Shown here one piece after another: positions 52,091 through 61,439 of a stretch of DNA of 64,000 nt. The position numbers were made by a program, and so were the translations under genes. The notes below the pieces were generated by a model. That model was not told where the DNA came from, searched no databases, and saw only the letters and a program-made list of their open reading frames with translations. The stretch is from Ornithomonoglobus_A sp045612845 (GTDB taxonomy: Bacteria; Bacillota; Clostridia; UBA1381): assembly GCA_045612845.1 (NCBI GenBank), contig JAZKZV010000017.1, positions 1 to 64,000 on the forward strand, read 5' to 3'. Each line of letters opens with the position of its first letter. The stretch's first letter is position 1.

Positions 52091-52119
52091 ATTATAAAAC
52101 ATATCAGGCAAAAAGTCAA
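52091..52119 (-). promoter_or_regulatory. Promoter of the larA operon
   Basis: Minus-strand TTGACT (52119-52114) and TATAAT (52096-52091) are 17 bases apart, about 40 bases before the larA ATG. Confidence 0.8.
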
Positions 52120-52176
52120 CAAACTTCGGTAATTTTATTACATTCGTTTATGCAGGCTATATTTTATGAATAAAGC

Positions 52177-52205
52177 TTGACTAATCATAGTTTTTATGCT
52201 AAAAT
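52177..52205 (+). promoter_or_regulatory. Promoter of the MazG-like/gdpP operon
   Basis: TTGACT (52177-52182) and TAAAAT (52200-52205) are 17 bases apart on the plus strand, about 70 bases before the MazG-like start. It is divergent from the larA promoter. Confidence 0.72.
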
Positions 52206-52280
52206 ATGTAAATAGGTGGTTCGAAAAAAAACTTATGCATACGCGGTAAAAATATCAGTGCGGAAAGGCTGTGGTTTTTT

Positions 52281-52607
52281 ATGAACATTTCAACAAATTT
52301 AAAGGCGATTGATACGCTTAAAAGCTCTGTGCTTTGCGAGATTGCAAGGCTCTATGGTGAGCTTGCAAATCATGACACCGAATTGGACGAGCGTGTGATT
52401 GAAGATGAAATTGCATCAGTTATTGCTATGTGTTATATGCTTTCTAAGCGTTTGGGGTTTGATTATAGCGATATAGACTCTGCAATGTGCGGAATTTTAT
52501 CGGGCAGTATTGACGAAAATTCCGAAGAGGAAAACTATACGGATATGGTTTCTCTTAACAAGTACATCTCAAAAAACCGTAAAATAAAATCAAATACGGA
52601 TTATTGA
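52281..52607 (+). CDS. MazG-like small protein
   Basis: A 108-residue protein that fits the MazG-like family found beside gdpP in clostridia. LKSSVLCEIARLYGELANHD, then VIEDEIASVIAMCYMLSKRLGFDYSDID is a helical array with the acidic ExxD-like residues of MazG nucleotide pyrophosphohydrolases. Only part of the metal site is evident, so activity is uncertain. It precedes gdpP by 30 bases and probably shares its promoter. Confidence 0.7.
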   Translation: MNISTNLKAIDTLKSSVLCEIARLYGELANHDTELDERVIEDEIASVIAMCYMLSKRLGFDYSDIDSAMCGILSGSIDENSEEENYTDMVSLNKYISKNRKIKSNTDY

Positions 52608-52637
52608 TTGTTTCCAACACGCAAAACGGAGGAAAAT

Positions 52638-54653
52638 ATGAAAAAACGCAATGGAGAAACAATAAATATGCTGATAAACTCAGCATTGATATTGTCATTT
52701 TTGCTTATTGTATCAGGCATATATAACCTGTTTTACGGTTCACTCCCCTCAGGTATTGCCACACTTATAATAGGCTTGGTTTCTGTTGGATATTTTGTAT
52801 ATTTCAGGCACAAAAGAAAAACTAACATTGACTTTCTTATAAGTTCATTACCACATGGTATAGGCGCGGCAGATTCAAATACTATGGAAAGCCTGCCTAT
52901 ACCTGTTGCAATTCTGAACATGGACGGAACATTAAGAGGCTATAACAGCCACTTTGTTTCTCTCTTTGATGAGCAGGCATTGTTTGGAATTTCTATAGAG
53001 AAAATACTTCCACAGATAAAATGGACAGAACTTTTAAAATGCGCCTCAGACATTCGCATCTCGATTGAGCACGAATCAAAAAAATTCAGAGTAGTCGGCA
53101 AGCTTATGAGCGATAATGCCAAACAGACTGCACTTAAGGAAGATAAGCTTTCGGTATATTTATACTTTATAGACTATACATCCGAGGCCAATTTACTGTC
53201 TCTTTATGACATGACCAAAACCGACATTGCAGTTATAAACATCGACAACTACGACGATTTACTCCAGAAAATAAATGATGATGAGAGACAAAAAATAACA
53301 TCAGGAATTGCAAAGGCAATGAATCAATGGGCAATAGACTCCTCTGCCATACTCAAAAAGCTTGACAGAGACAGATATATTATGCTTTTTGAACACAAGT
53401 ATCTTGATGGTTATATAAACAATAAATTTAAAATTCTTGATGATGTAAGAGAAATAGCCGAGGAAACCAAAATACCTGTATCTTTAAGTATCGGCATAGG
53501 CACCGGCGAAGGAATTCACGAAAATGAGGCCTATGCACGTAATGCAATGGATATGGCTTTAGGCAGAGGCGGCGACCAGGCATGTATAAAGGATGAAACA
53601 CAATTCAGATTTTACGGTGGTAAAACAAAAGAGTACGAAAAGAGTACACGTGTAAAAACAAGAGCTGTTGCTCTTGCATTACGCGATTTTATAAATCAAT
53701 CGGAGAATGTTGTCTTTGTAGGACATGTCGGTGCCGATTTTGACTGTTTCGGCGCAGCAATAGGTTTGCAAAGAGCTGTAAGAGCACTTGGTAAAACGCC
53801 ATACATTATATACGATGCCAATTCACCGGCTATAGCCAAAATGTACGAACAAACTGTAAAAATCCCCGAATACAAGGATTTATTTATAGATGTTGATGAG
53901 GCACTTGAGATTTTGGAAAATAACTCACTTTTAGTTGTTCTTGATACTCACAGACCATCACTTCTGCCAAGTCAGGAGCTTATAAACGCATCTCAGAAAA
54001 CAGTGCTTATTGACCATCACAGACGTTCTACGGAGTTCATTGCACCATGCTCTTTGATATATCACGAGGCATATGCATCATCAACCTGTGAAATGGCAAC
54101 AGAGCTTATAGAATATATGAATATAGGCACAGCACTTACCAAATATGAGGCGCAATGCTTATATACAGGTATTTTGATGGACACCAAGAACTTTATGCTT
54201 AAAACAGGCGTAAGAACATTTGATGCGGCTTCGTATTTAAAGCGTCGCGGTCTTAACACTGTTGAAGTTAAACAATTATTTAACATTGGTAAAGAAGATT
54301 ATGACCACAAGGTGGATATAGTAAAAACTGCTACCGAGGTAGCACCAAATATTGCAGTTGCAAACACTCACGAAAAATACATCAACGGTAAGGTTATAGC
54401 CTCACAGGCAGCTGATGAAATGCTTAATATAGATAATATAAAAGCATCATTTGTAATCTTCCCTGCTGATGATAGTATCGGCATCTGCGCAAGGTCGTTG
54501 GGTGATATTAACGTACATTTGATTATGGAAAAACTCGGCGGCGGCGGTCATATGACTGTTGCGGGTGCACAGATTTCGTGTCCGACTATCGAAGAGGCAG
54601 AAGCCTTGCTTATACAGGCAATAAACGAACATATATCTGATGAAGAGGAGTAA
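52638..54653 (+). CDS. gdpP: Cyclic-di-AMP phosphodiesterase GdpP
   Basis: A 671-residue membrane protein. Two membrane segments (about 12-30 and 38-56), a PAS-like domain, a degenerate GGDEF domain (KLDRDRYIML), and a DHH-DHHA1 domain are in the GdpP order. The DHH site shows FVGHVGADFDCFG, VLDTHRPSL, IDHHRRS and the DHHA1 loop GGGGHMTVAGA. It breaks c-di-AMP to pApA and influences osmotic and wall homeostasis. ATG at 52638 has GGAGG 5 bases upstream. It is followed by rplI, as in many Bacillota. Confidence 0.95.
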   Translation: MKKRNGETINMLINSALILSFLLIVSGIYNLFYGSLPSGIATLIIGLVSVGYFVYFRHKRKTNIDFLISSLPHGIGAADSNTMESLPIPVAILNMDGTLRGYNSHFVSLFDEQALFGISIEKILPQIKWTELLKCASDIRISIEHESKKFRVVGKLMSDNAKQTALKEDKLSVYLYFIDYTSEANLLSLYDMTKTDIAVINIDNYDDLLQKINDDERQKITSGIAKAMNQWAIDSSAILKKLDRDRYIMLFEHKYLDGYINNKFKILDDVREIAEETKIPVSLSIGIGTGEGIHENEAYARNAMDMALGRGGDQACIKDETQFRFYGGKTKEYEKSTRVKTRAVALALRDFINQSENVVFVGHVGADFDCFGAAIGLQRAVRALGKTPYIIYDANSPAIAKMYEQTVKIPEYKDLFIDVDEALEILENNSLLVVLDTHRPSLLPSQELINASQKTVLIDHHRRSTEFIAPCSLIYHEAYASSTCEMATELIEYMNIGTALTKYEAQCLYTGILMDTKNFMLKTGVRTFDAASYLKRRGLNTVEVKQLFNIGKEDYDHKVDIVKTATEVAPNIAVANTHEKYINGKVIASQAADEMLNIDNIKASFVIFPADDSIGICARSLGDINVHLIMEKLGGGGHMTVAGAQISCPTIEEAEALLIQAINEHISDEEE

Positions 54654-54661
54654 AAACTATT

Positions 54662-55108
54662 ATGCAGGTAATTTTAACACAAGACGTAAAAGGACAAGGA
54701 AAAAAAGGACAAATGGTAAAGGTTTCTGACGGATACGCAAGAAACTATCTCTTACCAAAAGGTCTTGCAACAGAGGCAACCAAAGAAAATATAAATGTGA
54801 TGAAGGGTAAAGCCGAATCACTTGAATATAAGCTTAAAACTGAAAGAGAAGAAGCGCAGAAAATCGTTGACAAGATGAAAGAAATAGAAGTGATTTTAAG
54901 TGCAAAATCGGGTGCAAACGGAAAGCTCTTCGGTTCAATAACATCCAAGGACATCGCAGAGGAACTGACAAAACAACATCACATAAAAATAGATAAGAAA
55001 AAATTCGTATTACCTGACGGAATAAAAACAATAGGTACAACCGAGGTCGAGGTAAAGGTATATCCGCAAATTACCGGCAAGCTTAAGGTTGTTGTTAAAG
55101 AGGCATAA
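54662..55108 (+). CDS. rplI: 50S ribosomal protein bL9
   Basis: A 148-residue bL9. MQVILTQDVKGQGKKGQMVK, VSDGYARNYLLPKGLA is the N-terminal signature and the long connecting helix and C-domain (SAKSGANGKLFGSIT) follow. It begins 8 bases after gdpP. Confidence 0.97.
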   Translation: MQVILTQDVKGQGKKGQMVKVSDGYARNYLLPKGLATEATKENINVMKGKAESLEYKLKTEREEAQKIVDKMKEIEVILSAKSGANGKLFGSITSKDIAEELTKQHHIKIDKKKFVLPDGIKTIGTTEVEVKVYPQITGKLKVVVKEA

Positions 55109-55141
55109 AACAGATTTTACGTATATGAAAGAGGTGAAAAT

Positions 55142-56527
55142 ATGGCGGAGGAATTACAAAATATAATAGATGCAGCTCCAAGAGAGTTGCCATATAACCG
55201 CGAGGCAGAGCAAGCTGTTATAGGCAGTGTTTTGTCAACTTCCGGCGAAAATGCCGGCGCAGCAATAGAAATTATTAACCCCGCCGATTTTTACTTTGCG
55301 GCGAATAAGCTTGTATTTGCTGCCATTGTTGAGCTGTTTAACGAAAACAGCGCAATCGACTTTGTAACTGTTGCAAACAGACTCGGTCAGAACGACACAC
55401 TTGACGCAATAGGCGGAATTGAATATTTACGAGAGCTTGCTACAAGCGTACCCACCACAAGACATATTACGTATTATTCAAACATTATACGCGATATGTC
55501 TATTATGCGTAATCTTATAAAATGCTCCGAGCAGATTTCGAAGATTGCATACGAAGCCTCCGATGCTCCCGAAAAGGTGCTTGAGCAAGCTGAACAGCTT
55601 GTTTTTAATGTCTCTTCGACAAAGGATGGCGGAGATATATCAAAAATAAGTGATATATTATATGACAGTTACCTTGAATTGGTTGAGAATTCGCAAAATT
55701 CAGGCGGACTTACAGGTCTTGATACAGGCTTTGTTGAGCTGAACAAACGAACAGGCGGTTTCCATGGCGGTGAGCTTATTCTTATTGCAGGACGTCCGGG
55801 TATGGGTAAGTCAAGTTTTGCAGTAAACATTGCAGAGTATGCAAGTATATCGTCCGGTAAAACTGTTGCAATATTTAACCTCGAAATGCCACGCGAACAG
55901 ATAGTTAACAGAATTCTGTGTTCTCAGGCAAGAGTAGACTCCAATAAAATCCGCACAGGAACAGTCGAGGCTGATGACTGGATAAAAATAAGCGAGGTAT
56001 TACACCGCGTTGAAGTTGCACCAATGTATATTGACGATACCGCAAGCATTACAGTATCGCAAATAAGAGCAAAGTGCAGACGTCTAAAGCAGACCCAGGG
56101 TCTTGCAATGGTTGTAATAGACTATCTTCAGCTTATGCAGTCAAGCGGAAGAACAGAAAATCGTCAACAGGAAATTTCTGAAATATCAAGGTCTTTAAAA
56201 ATTCTTGCAAAGGAGCTTAATGTTCCCGTTATTGCACTTTCGCAGCTTTCGCGTGCAAGCGAATCGAGAAGTGATAAACGTCCGATGCTTAGCGACTTAA
56301 GAGAGTCGGGTGCAATAGAGCAGGACGCTGATATGGTTATGTTCCTGTTTAGAGAAGGTTACTACCAAAAGGACAGCGAAAACCAGAACATTGCAGAATG
56401 TATTATAGCAAAGAACAGAAGTGGTGAAACAGGCTCATTCAATCTTGGTTGGGCAGGTAAATATACAAAATTTTCAAATATTGAATTCGAAAAGAAAGAG
56501 GAAGAAAATGACGGTTCAGACTCTTAA
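55142..56527 (+). CDS. dnaB: Replicative DNA helicase DnaB
   Basis: A 461-residue replicative helicase. The N-terminal helical domain (LPYNREAEQAVIGSVL) is followed by the RecA core: LILIAGRPGMGKSSFAVNIA (Walker A), VVIDYLQLM (Walker B) and ALSQLSRASESR, SDLRESGAIEQDADMVMFL. It unwinds DNA at the fork, loaded by DnaC/DnaI-type proteins. RBS AGAGGTGA precedes ATG. The gdpP-rplI-dnaB order is common in Bacillota. Confidence 0.97.
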   Translation: MAEELQNIIDAAPRELPYNREAEQAVIGSVLSTSGENAGAAIEIINPADFYFAANKLVFAAIVELFNENSAIDFVTVANRLGQNDTLDAIGGIEYLRELATSVPTTRHITYYSNIIRDMSIMRNLIKCSEQISKIAYEASDAPEKVLEQAEQLVFNVSSTKDGGDISKISDILYDSYLELVENSQNSGGLTGLDTGFVELNKRTGGFHGGELILIAGRPGMGKSSFAVNIAEYASISSGKTVAIFNLEMPREQIVNRILCSQARVDSNKIRTGTVEADDWIKISEVLHRVEVAPMYIDDTASITVSQIRAKCRRLKQTQGLAMVVIDYLQLMQSSGRTENRQQEISEISRSLKILAKELNVPVIALSQLSRASESRSDKRPMLSDLRESGAIEQDADMVMFLFREGYYQKDSENQNIAECIIAKNRSGETGSFNLGWAGKYTKFSNIEFEKKEEENDGSDS

Positions 56528-57848
56528 TCGGGTTTTAAGAACAATAAAAGAACACTCACTCATTAAAAGCGGTTCTAAAGTGTTAGTGGCACTTAGCGGC
56601 GGGGCAGATTCTGTTGCGCTCACCCACATCCTCCACTCTCTTTCCGTGGAATTGGATATTACACTTTTTAGTGCGCACTTAAATCACGGAATACGTGGTG
56701 CGGAAGCATTACGCGACGAGAGCTTTGCTTTGGAATTTTCGAAAAGCTTAGGCATAGAATGTTTTATAAAAAGAGTGGATATACCTAAACTTTCAAATGG
56801 TATATCAGAAGAGCTTGTTGGCAGAAATGAACGTTACAGGTTCTTTGATGAACTCTGTAAAAACAACGGTATATCGTATGTTGCAACTGCACACAACAAA
56901 AATGACAATGCCGAAACATTGCTTATGAATTTCATGCGCGGTGCAACACTTAGCGGTCTTTCGGGGATACCATATCAAAGAGGAAATATAATTCGTCCGC
57001 TACTCGATATTTCACGCGAGGAAATAGAGGAATACTGCAGTCAAAACAATCTCGGCTATGTTACAGACAGTACAAATCTTGAGGAGGATTATACACGAAA
57101 CAAAATAAGATTATCGCTCATTCCAAAAATTAAGAACGAATTCAATCCTTCATTTGTATCTACTGTAACATCAAATGCACAATACATTTTTGACGATAAT
57201 GATTACATCGAGAAAATAACTCAAAAAGAATACAATAATAATGTTAAAAATGGCAGAGTAAGTATATCGTATATAAGCTCTCTGCACATAAGTATTCAAA
57301 AGAGAATTATATACAAAATGATATGCCATGCATATGGTTGCAGTTTTGATGTGTCATCAAAATATACAGAAGCAGCATACAAGCTTTTAGCCATGGGGAA
57401 CTCAGGTAAGAGTGTAGATTTAGGTAATGGTGTAAAGGCGCGTATTGAATATGACACGCTTATAATTTCAAAAGAAGTAAGTACAACTGCAGACTTTGAG
57501 TATGTTCTCCCCCTTAATGAGGAAGTATATATTAAAGAAGCAGGTATATATATAAAAGCAATTCACACCGATACCGACAATGGTGATTGCTTTACAGTAT
57601 CACCTGATACTACAATAAAAGTACGGAACCGCAGGAGTGGCGATGTCTTTTTTCCGAGCGGTATGAAGGGCTCAAAGAAGATAAAAGAATATTTTACAGA
57701 CGAGAAAATACCGCTTAGTCAACGAGATAAAATATGTATTATAACATTCAATGATGAAATAGGATATATATTAGGCAAAAGACGCGACAGACGCTTTGAC
57801 TTCAAAAATACAGGAATAAAGCTATTATATAGACAGGAGGAGATTTAG
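56508..57848 (+). CDS. tilS: tRNA(Ile)-lysidine synthase TilS
   Basis: A 446-residue enzyme. The PP-loop LVALSGGADSVALTHIL binds ATP; SAHLNHGIRG, ATAHNKNDNAETLLMNFMRG and GLSGIP are TilS marks, and the C-terminal TilS domain (KVRNRRSGDVFFPSGMKGSKKIKEYF) follows. It changes C34 of tRNA-Ile(CAU) to lysidine. ATG at 56508 has AGAGGA upstream and overlaps dnaB by 20 bases. An hpt gene, often between tilS and ftsH, is absent. Confidence 0.96.
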   Translation: MTVQTLNRVLRTIKEHSLIKSGSKVLVALSGGADSVALTHILHSLSVELDITLFSAHLNHGIRGAEALRDESFALEFSKSLGIECFIKRVDIPKLSNGISEELVGRNERYRFFDELCKNNGISYVATAHNKNDNAETLLMNFMRGATLSGLSGIPYQRGNIIRPLLDISREEIEEYCSQNNLGYVTDSTNLEEDYTRNKIRLSLIPKIKNEFNPSFVSTVTSNAQYIFDDNDYIEKITQKEYNNNVKNGRVSISYISSLHISIQKRIIYKMICHAYGCSFDVSSKYTEAAYKLLAMGNSGKSVDLGNGVKARIEYDTLIISKEVSTTADFEYVLPLNEEVYIKEAGIYIKAIHTDTDNGDCFTVSPDTTIKVRNRRSGDVFFPSGMKGSKKIKEYFTDEKIPLSQRDKICIITFNDEIGYILGKRRDRRFDFKNTGIKLLYRQEEI

Positions 57849-57851
57849 GTC

Positions 57852-59702
57852 TTGCAAAAAGGATATAAAGGGTTGGCTATATGGCTTGGAATTCTTGCAA
57901 TAATGTATTTAATTTACTCTATGGCAATTTCAAGCATGGTCAATAGCGAAAAATTGGTGTATTCCGACCTTGTCAGTGCAATAAAGAAAGAACAGGTTGT
58001 GTCTATGACGATAAACGGTAACACAGTTACTGCTCATATCATAGACGAAGAAACCAACAACCCGCAAAAGAACCCCGCTGATACTTCGGAGATACCCACG
58101 ACAACACATAAGATAAAGATACCGTCAATCGAGGCACTTTATCAGGATGTAGGCGACGAAATGGCAACACTCGTAGAGGAAGGAACTCTAAAACAGGAGG
58201 TATACGAGTCAAATATATCATGGTCGACAATAACCAATGTATTACTCATTGCAGTAATTCTTGTTGTATTTTTAATGGGCTTTACCCGAAAAGGCGGTGC
58301 GGGCAACTTCACAAAATCACGTGCAAAAATCAACATAGACAACAAAAAAGTTACATTTGATGATGTTGCAGGCGCCCAAGAAGAAAAAGAAGAACTAAAG
58401 GAATTAGTAGAATTTTTGAAAAACCCCGAAAAGTTTACTGCTCTTGGTGCAAGAATACCAAAAGGCGTACTGCTTGTAGGTTCACCGGGTACAGGTAAAA
58501 CACTGCTTGCAAAGGCAATAGCCGGCGAGGCTGATGTCCCCTTCTTTTCTATAAGCGGTTCGGATTTTGTTGAATTGTACGTAGGTGTTGGTGCATCAAG
58601 GGTAAGAGATTTATTCGACCAGGCCAAAAGGCATAAGCCATGTATAATATTTATAGACGAAATTGACGCTGTCGGCAGAAAAAGAGGTGCCGGCATGGGC
58701 GGCGGACATGACGAAAGAGAGCAAACTCTTAACCAATTACTTGTCGAAATGGACGGATTCGGCGAGAATGACGGTGTAATTATGATTGCGGCAACAAATC
58801 GTCCCGATATTCTTGACCCGGCACTTTTAAGACCCGGCAGATTCGACAGACAGGTGGTTGTCGACCTCCCTGACGCAGTAGGCAGAAAAGCAGTTTTAGA
58901 GGTACATTCCAAAAACAAGCCCGTCGGTGATGATGTTGATTTGGATAGAATTGCCAGGGAAACTACAGGATACAGCGGCGCAGATTTGGAAAACCTTATG
59001 AATGAGGCGGCAATTTTTGCAGCACGAAGAAATCATACAAATATAACAAAGCAGGACATTGAGGATGCGAACCTTAAGGTTATGATGGGTGCGGAAAAGA
59101 AATCACGCGTTATAACAGATAAAGAAAAACGTCTCACTGCATATCATGAGGCAGGCCACGCAGTAGCGGCAAAAATTCTTGATAATGAGGCATCTGTACA
59201 CAAAATATCAATAGTGCCAAGAGGCAGAGCAGGTGGATTTACAATGTATATGCCTGATGAGGATAAAATGTACTCATCAAGAAACGAAATGTTAAACCAG
59301 ATAATTATTATGCTTTCAGGCAGAGTTGCAGAGGCTCTTACTATGGACGATATAAGTACAGGTGCATCAAACGACTTAGAACGTGCAACTGCTCTTGCAC
59401 GTAAAATGGTAACCAAATATGGCATGAGCGACACAATCGGTCCTGTCTGCTATGATGAAGACGGTGAGGTTTTCTTGGGAAGAGATTTTGGACACGCAAA
59501 AAATTATTCCGAAAAAACAGCCTCGGATATTGACGAGGAAGTTAAAGGAATTCTTACCGCGCAGTACAAAAAAGCAGAAAAGCTTTTAAAGGATTATGCA
59601 AACGAGCTTGAATTGGTTGCTAAAAAACTGCTCGAAAAAGAAACAATCGACTCTGATGAGTTTAATGAATGTTTTAAAGACGATAAGGGAGGTGAGTCGT
59701 AA
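57852..59702 (+). CDS. ftsH: ATP-dependent zinc metalloprotease FtsH
   Basis: A 616-residue membrane AAA protease. Two membrane segments (about 9-26 and 122-140) flank an extracellular domain. Walker A GSPGTGKTLLAKAIAGEA, Walker B IIFIDEIDAVGRKRGAG, the second region of homology (AATNRPDILDPALLRPGRFDRQ) and the zinc site HEAGH are all present. It degrades misassembled membrane proteins and some regulators. The start is TTG at 57852, 4 bases after tilS, with AGGAGG in the tilS 3' end. Confidence 0.96.
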   Translation: MQKGYKGLAIWLGILAIMYLIYSMAISSMVNSEKLVYSDLVSAIKKEQVVSMTINGNTVTAHIIDEETNNPQKNPADTSEIPTTTHKIKIPSIEALYQDVGDEMATLVEEGTLKQEVYESNISWSTITNVLLIAVILVVFLMGFTRKGGAGNFTKSRAKINIDNKKVTFDDVAGAQEEKEELKELVEFLKNPEKFTALGARIPKGVLLVGSPGTGKTLLAKAIAGEADVPFFSISGSDFVELYVGVGASRVRDLFDQAKRHKPCIIFIDEIDAVGRKRGAGMGGGHDEREQTLNQLLVEMDGFGENDGVIMIAATNRPDILDPALLRPGRFDRQVVVDLPDAVGRKAVLEVHSKNKPVGDDVDLDRIARETTGYSGADLENLMNEAAIFAARRNHTNITKQDIEDANLKVMMGAEKKSRVITDKEKRLTAYHEAGHAVAAKILDNEASVHKISIVPRGRAGGFTMYMPDEDKMYSSRNEMLNQIIIMLSGRVAEALTMDDISTGASNDLERATALARKMVTKYGMSDTIGPVCYDEDGEVFLGRDFGHAKNYSEKTASDIDEEVKGILTAQYKKAEKLLKDYANELELVAKKLLEKETIDSDEFNECFKDDKGGES

Positions 59703-59908
59703 TGGCTAAAATAACAAAGGATACTTTAATTGGCGAGTTGCTTCAAATCAACGTTGAGGATGTTGCACCTATTCTTTTAGAGATGGGTATGCACTGCCTT
59801 GGTTGTCCGTCAGCACAAAGCGAATCAATCGGTGATGCTTGTATGGTACACGGTCAGGACGTAGATGCAGTAGTTGAAAAGATTAACAACGTTATAAAAG
59901 ATATGTAA
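59702..59908 (+). CDS. DUF1858-domain protein
   Basis: A 68-residue protein. ITKDTLIGELLQINVEDVAP, ILLEMGMHCLGCPSAQSESI then GDACMVHG is the DUF1858 signature with CxxC-like cysteines (MHCLGC, DACMVHG), the domain found in hybrid-cluster and iron-sulfur contexts. The role is unknown, possibly redox or metal binding. Its start overlaps the ftsH stop by 1 base; a terminator follows. Confidence 0.92.
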   Translation: MAKITKDTLIGELLQINVEDVAPILLEMGMHCLGCPSAQSESIGDACMVHGQDVDAVVEKINNVIKDM

Positions 59909-59914
59909 TTCAAG

Positions 59915-59946
59915 AAAAAGACGTTTTTAAAAAACGTCTTTTTTAT
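59915..59946 (+). terminator. Terminator of the gdpP-ftsH operon
   Basis: AAAAAGACGTTTTT and AAAAACGTCTTTTTT form a stem with 2-4 unpaired bases, followed by TTTTATTTTA. Confidence 0.9.
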
Positions 59947-59956
59947 TTTACAAAAT

Positions 59957-59985
59957 TTGACTTTTTTCATAAAATATGCTATAAT
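59957..59985 (+). promoter_or_regulatory. Promoter of the MBOAT operon
   Basis: TTGACT (59957-59962) and TATAAT (59980-59985) are 17 bases apart, 35 bases before the MBOAT start. Confidence 0.85.
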
Positions 59986-60020
59986 TATCAGGATTACTAT
60001 TTAAGAAAGCGGTTAATATT

Positions 60021-61427
60021 ATGATTTTTTCATCATATAAATTTATATTCTTTTTCTTTCCTGTGGTATACCTTGTATACTCATTGTTGAGAAAAAGCAA
60101 AAACACAACATCAATGAAATGGTGGCTAATATTATCATCACTGTTTTTCTATGGCTTTGGCAACCTTAAAATTTTTCCGATTCTGGTAGGTACTGCACTT
60201 TTTAACTTTGTTATAAGCTCACCCTTACAGTCGGACAAATTAAACAACAAAGGCTTACGTGTGGTTTTGTTTTTAGTCGGAATATTAGAAAATCTCGCAC
60301 TGTTATTCTACTTTAAATACAGAAATTTCTTTTTTGAGAATGTAAATCTTATCTTTGGCACAGATTTTACTATGAAGAATATAATACTTCCGTTGGGAAT
60401 TTCCTTTTACACATTCCAGCTGATTTCATATATAACCGATAGCTACAACAAAGACGCAAAGAGATATAAATTTACAGATTATATGGTTTTTGTTACCTTT
60501 TTCCCACACCTTATAGTAGGGCCTATCGCTCTGCACGATAAATTTATGCCACAGCTTGATGACGAAAATCTTTCTAAATGTGATAGTAAAAATATAATGC
60601 TTGGTATATTACTTTTTGCAATAGGCTGTTTTAAAAAGACCGTAATTGCAGACCCTTTAATTGCGCATGCATCTGAGTTTTATGCACTGAACACCCCTGA
60701 GGGAACTATAAATGCCTGGAGTGCGGTGCTATCATATACATTTGCATATTACTTCGACTTTTCGGGATATATAGATATGGCTCTCGGTCTTGGCAGACTT
60801 TTTAACATAGAGCTTGCACAAAACTTCAACTCGCCATATAAGGCACGCAACTTTGCAGACTTCTGGCGCAGATGGAACATGACCATATCAGAATTTTTAA
60901 ACGATAAGGTGTTTAAGAACATATTCCATTTCGGTAATGGTGTTATAAAGCTTATATTTGCTACAATTATAACATTTATAGTATCTGGAATATGGCACGG
61001 AGTCGGATACCATTATATATGGTGGGGCATTGCAAACGGTATCTTTGTATGTTTTGCAAATATTATGACACTGCATCGCAAAAAACTACCGTTCCCTATT
61101 GCATGGGCGTTGACATTCTTCTTCTCGGTACTTGTACGTGTATTATTCGACAGCTTTACAACAATACAGGCAATAGAAATGTATAAGGTAATGTTCACAC
61201 CCGTATCAAATCTTGGTGAGCAATTAAGCCTATACCTGTCGCAAAATACAGGCATAGTAATACTTCTTATTCTGTCTGCAATTATAACATTTGGTTTTAA
61301 AAACTCCAACGAAATAGCAGATAACTTCAAACCAAGTATAAAATATGCAATATTTTCTGCATTTTTACTGGCTTTATCGCTATTTAGCATGGGACAGGTT
61401 TCTAACTTCTTGTATTTTCAATTTTAG
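60021..61427 (+). CDS. MBOAT-family membrane O-acyltransferase (AlgI/DltB-like)
   Basis: A 468-residue polytopic protein. FYTFQLISYITDSYN, FFPHLIVGPI and then NFADFWRRWNMTISEF, and the catalytic His in VSGIWHGVGYHYIWWG, are the AlgI/MBOAT signature. It moves an acyl group (commonly acetyl) across the membrane for transfer to an extracellular polymer. It is followed 12 bases later by an SGNH-NodB fusion, which replaces the usual AlgJ/AlgX or DltD-like partner. The target polymer is unknown; the exopolysaccharide of the riboswitch operon is far away at 1-19 kb. Confidence 0.93.
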   Translation: MIFSSYKFIFFFFPVVYLVYSLLRKSKNTTSMKWWLILSSLFFYGFGNLKIFPILVGTALFNFVISSPLQSDKLNNKGLRVVLFLVGILENLALLFYFKYRNFFFENVNLIFGTDFTMKNIILPLGISFYTFQLISYITDSYNKDAKRYKFTDYMVFVTFFPHLIVGPIALHDKFMPQLDDENLSKCDSKNIMLGILLFAIGCFKKTVIADPLIAHASEFYALNTPEGTINAWSAVLSYTFAYYFDFSGYIDMALGLGRLFNIELAQNFNSPYKARNFADFWRRWNMTISEFLNDKVFKNIFHFGNGVIKLIFATIITFIVSGIWHGVGYHYIWWGIANGIFVCFANIMTLHRKKLPFPIAWALTFFFSVLVRVLFDSFTTIQAIEMYKVMFTPVSNLGEQLSLYLSQNTGIVILLILSAIITFGFKNSNEIADNFKPSIKYAIFSAFLLALSLFSMGQVSNFLYFQF

Positions 61428-61439
61428 GAGGTGTAAGTT

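Noticed and set aside
58142..58918. A 258-codon reading frame antisense to ftsH
   Set aside because: It lies opposite the conserved AAA domain, has no RBS, and its protein is Ser/Pro-rich with no family pattern.
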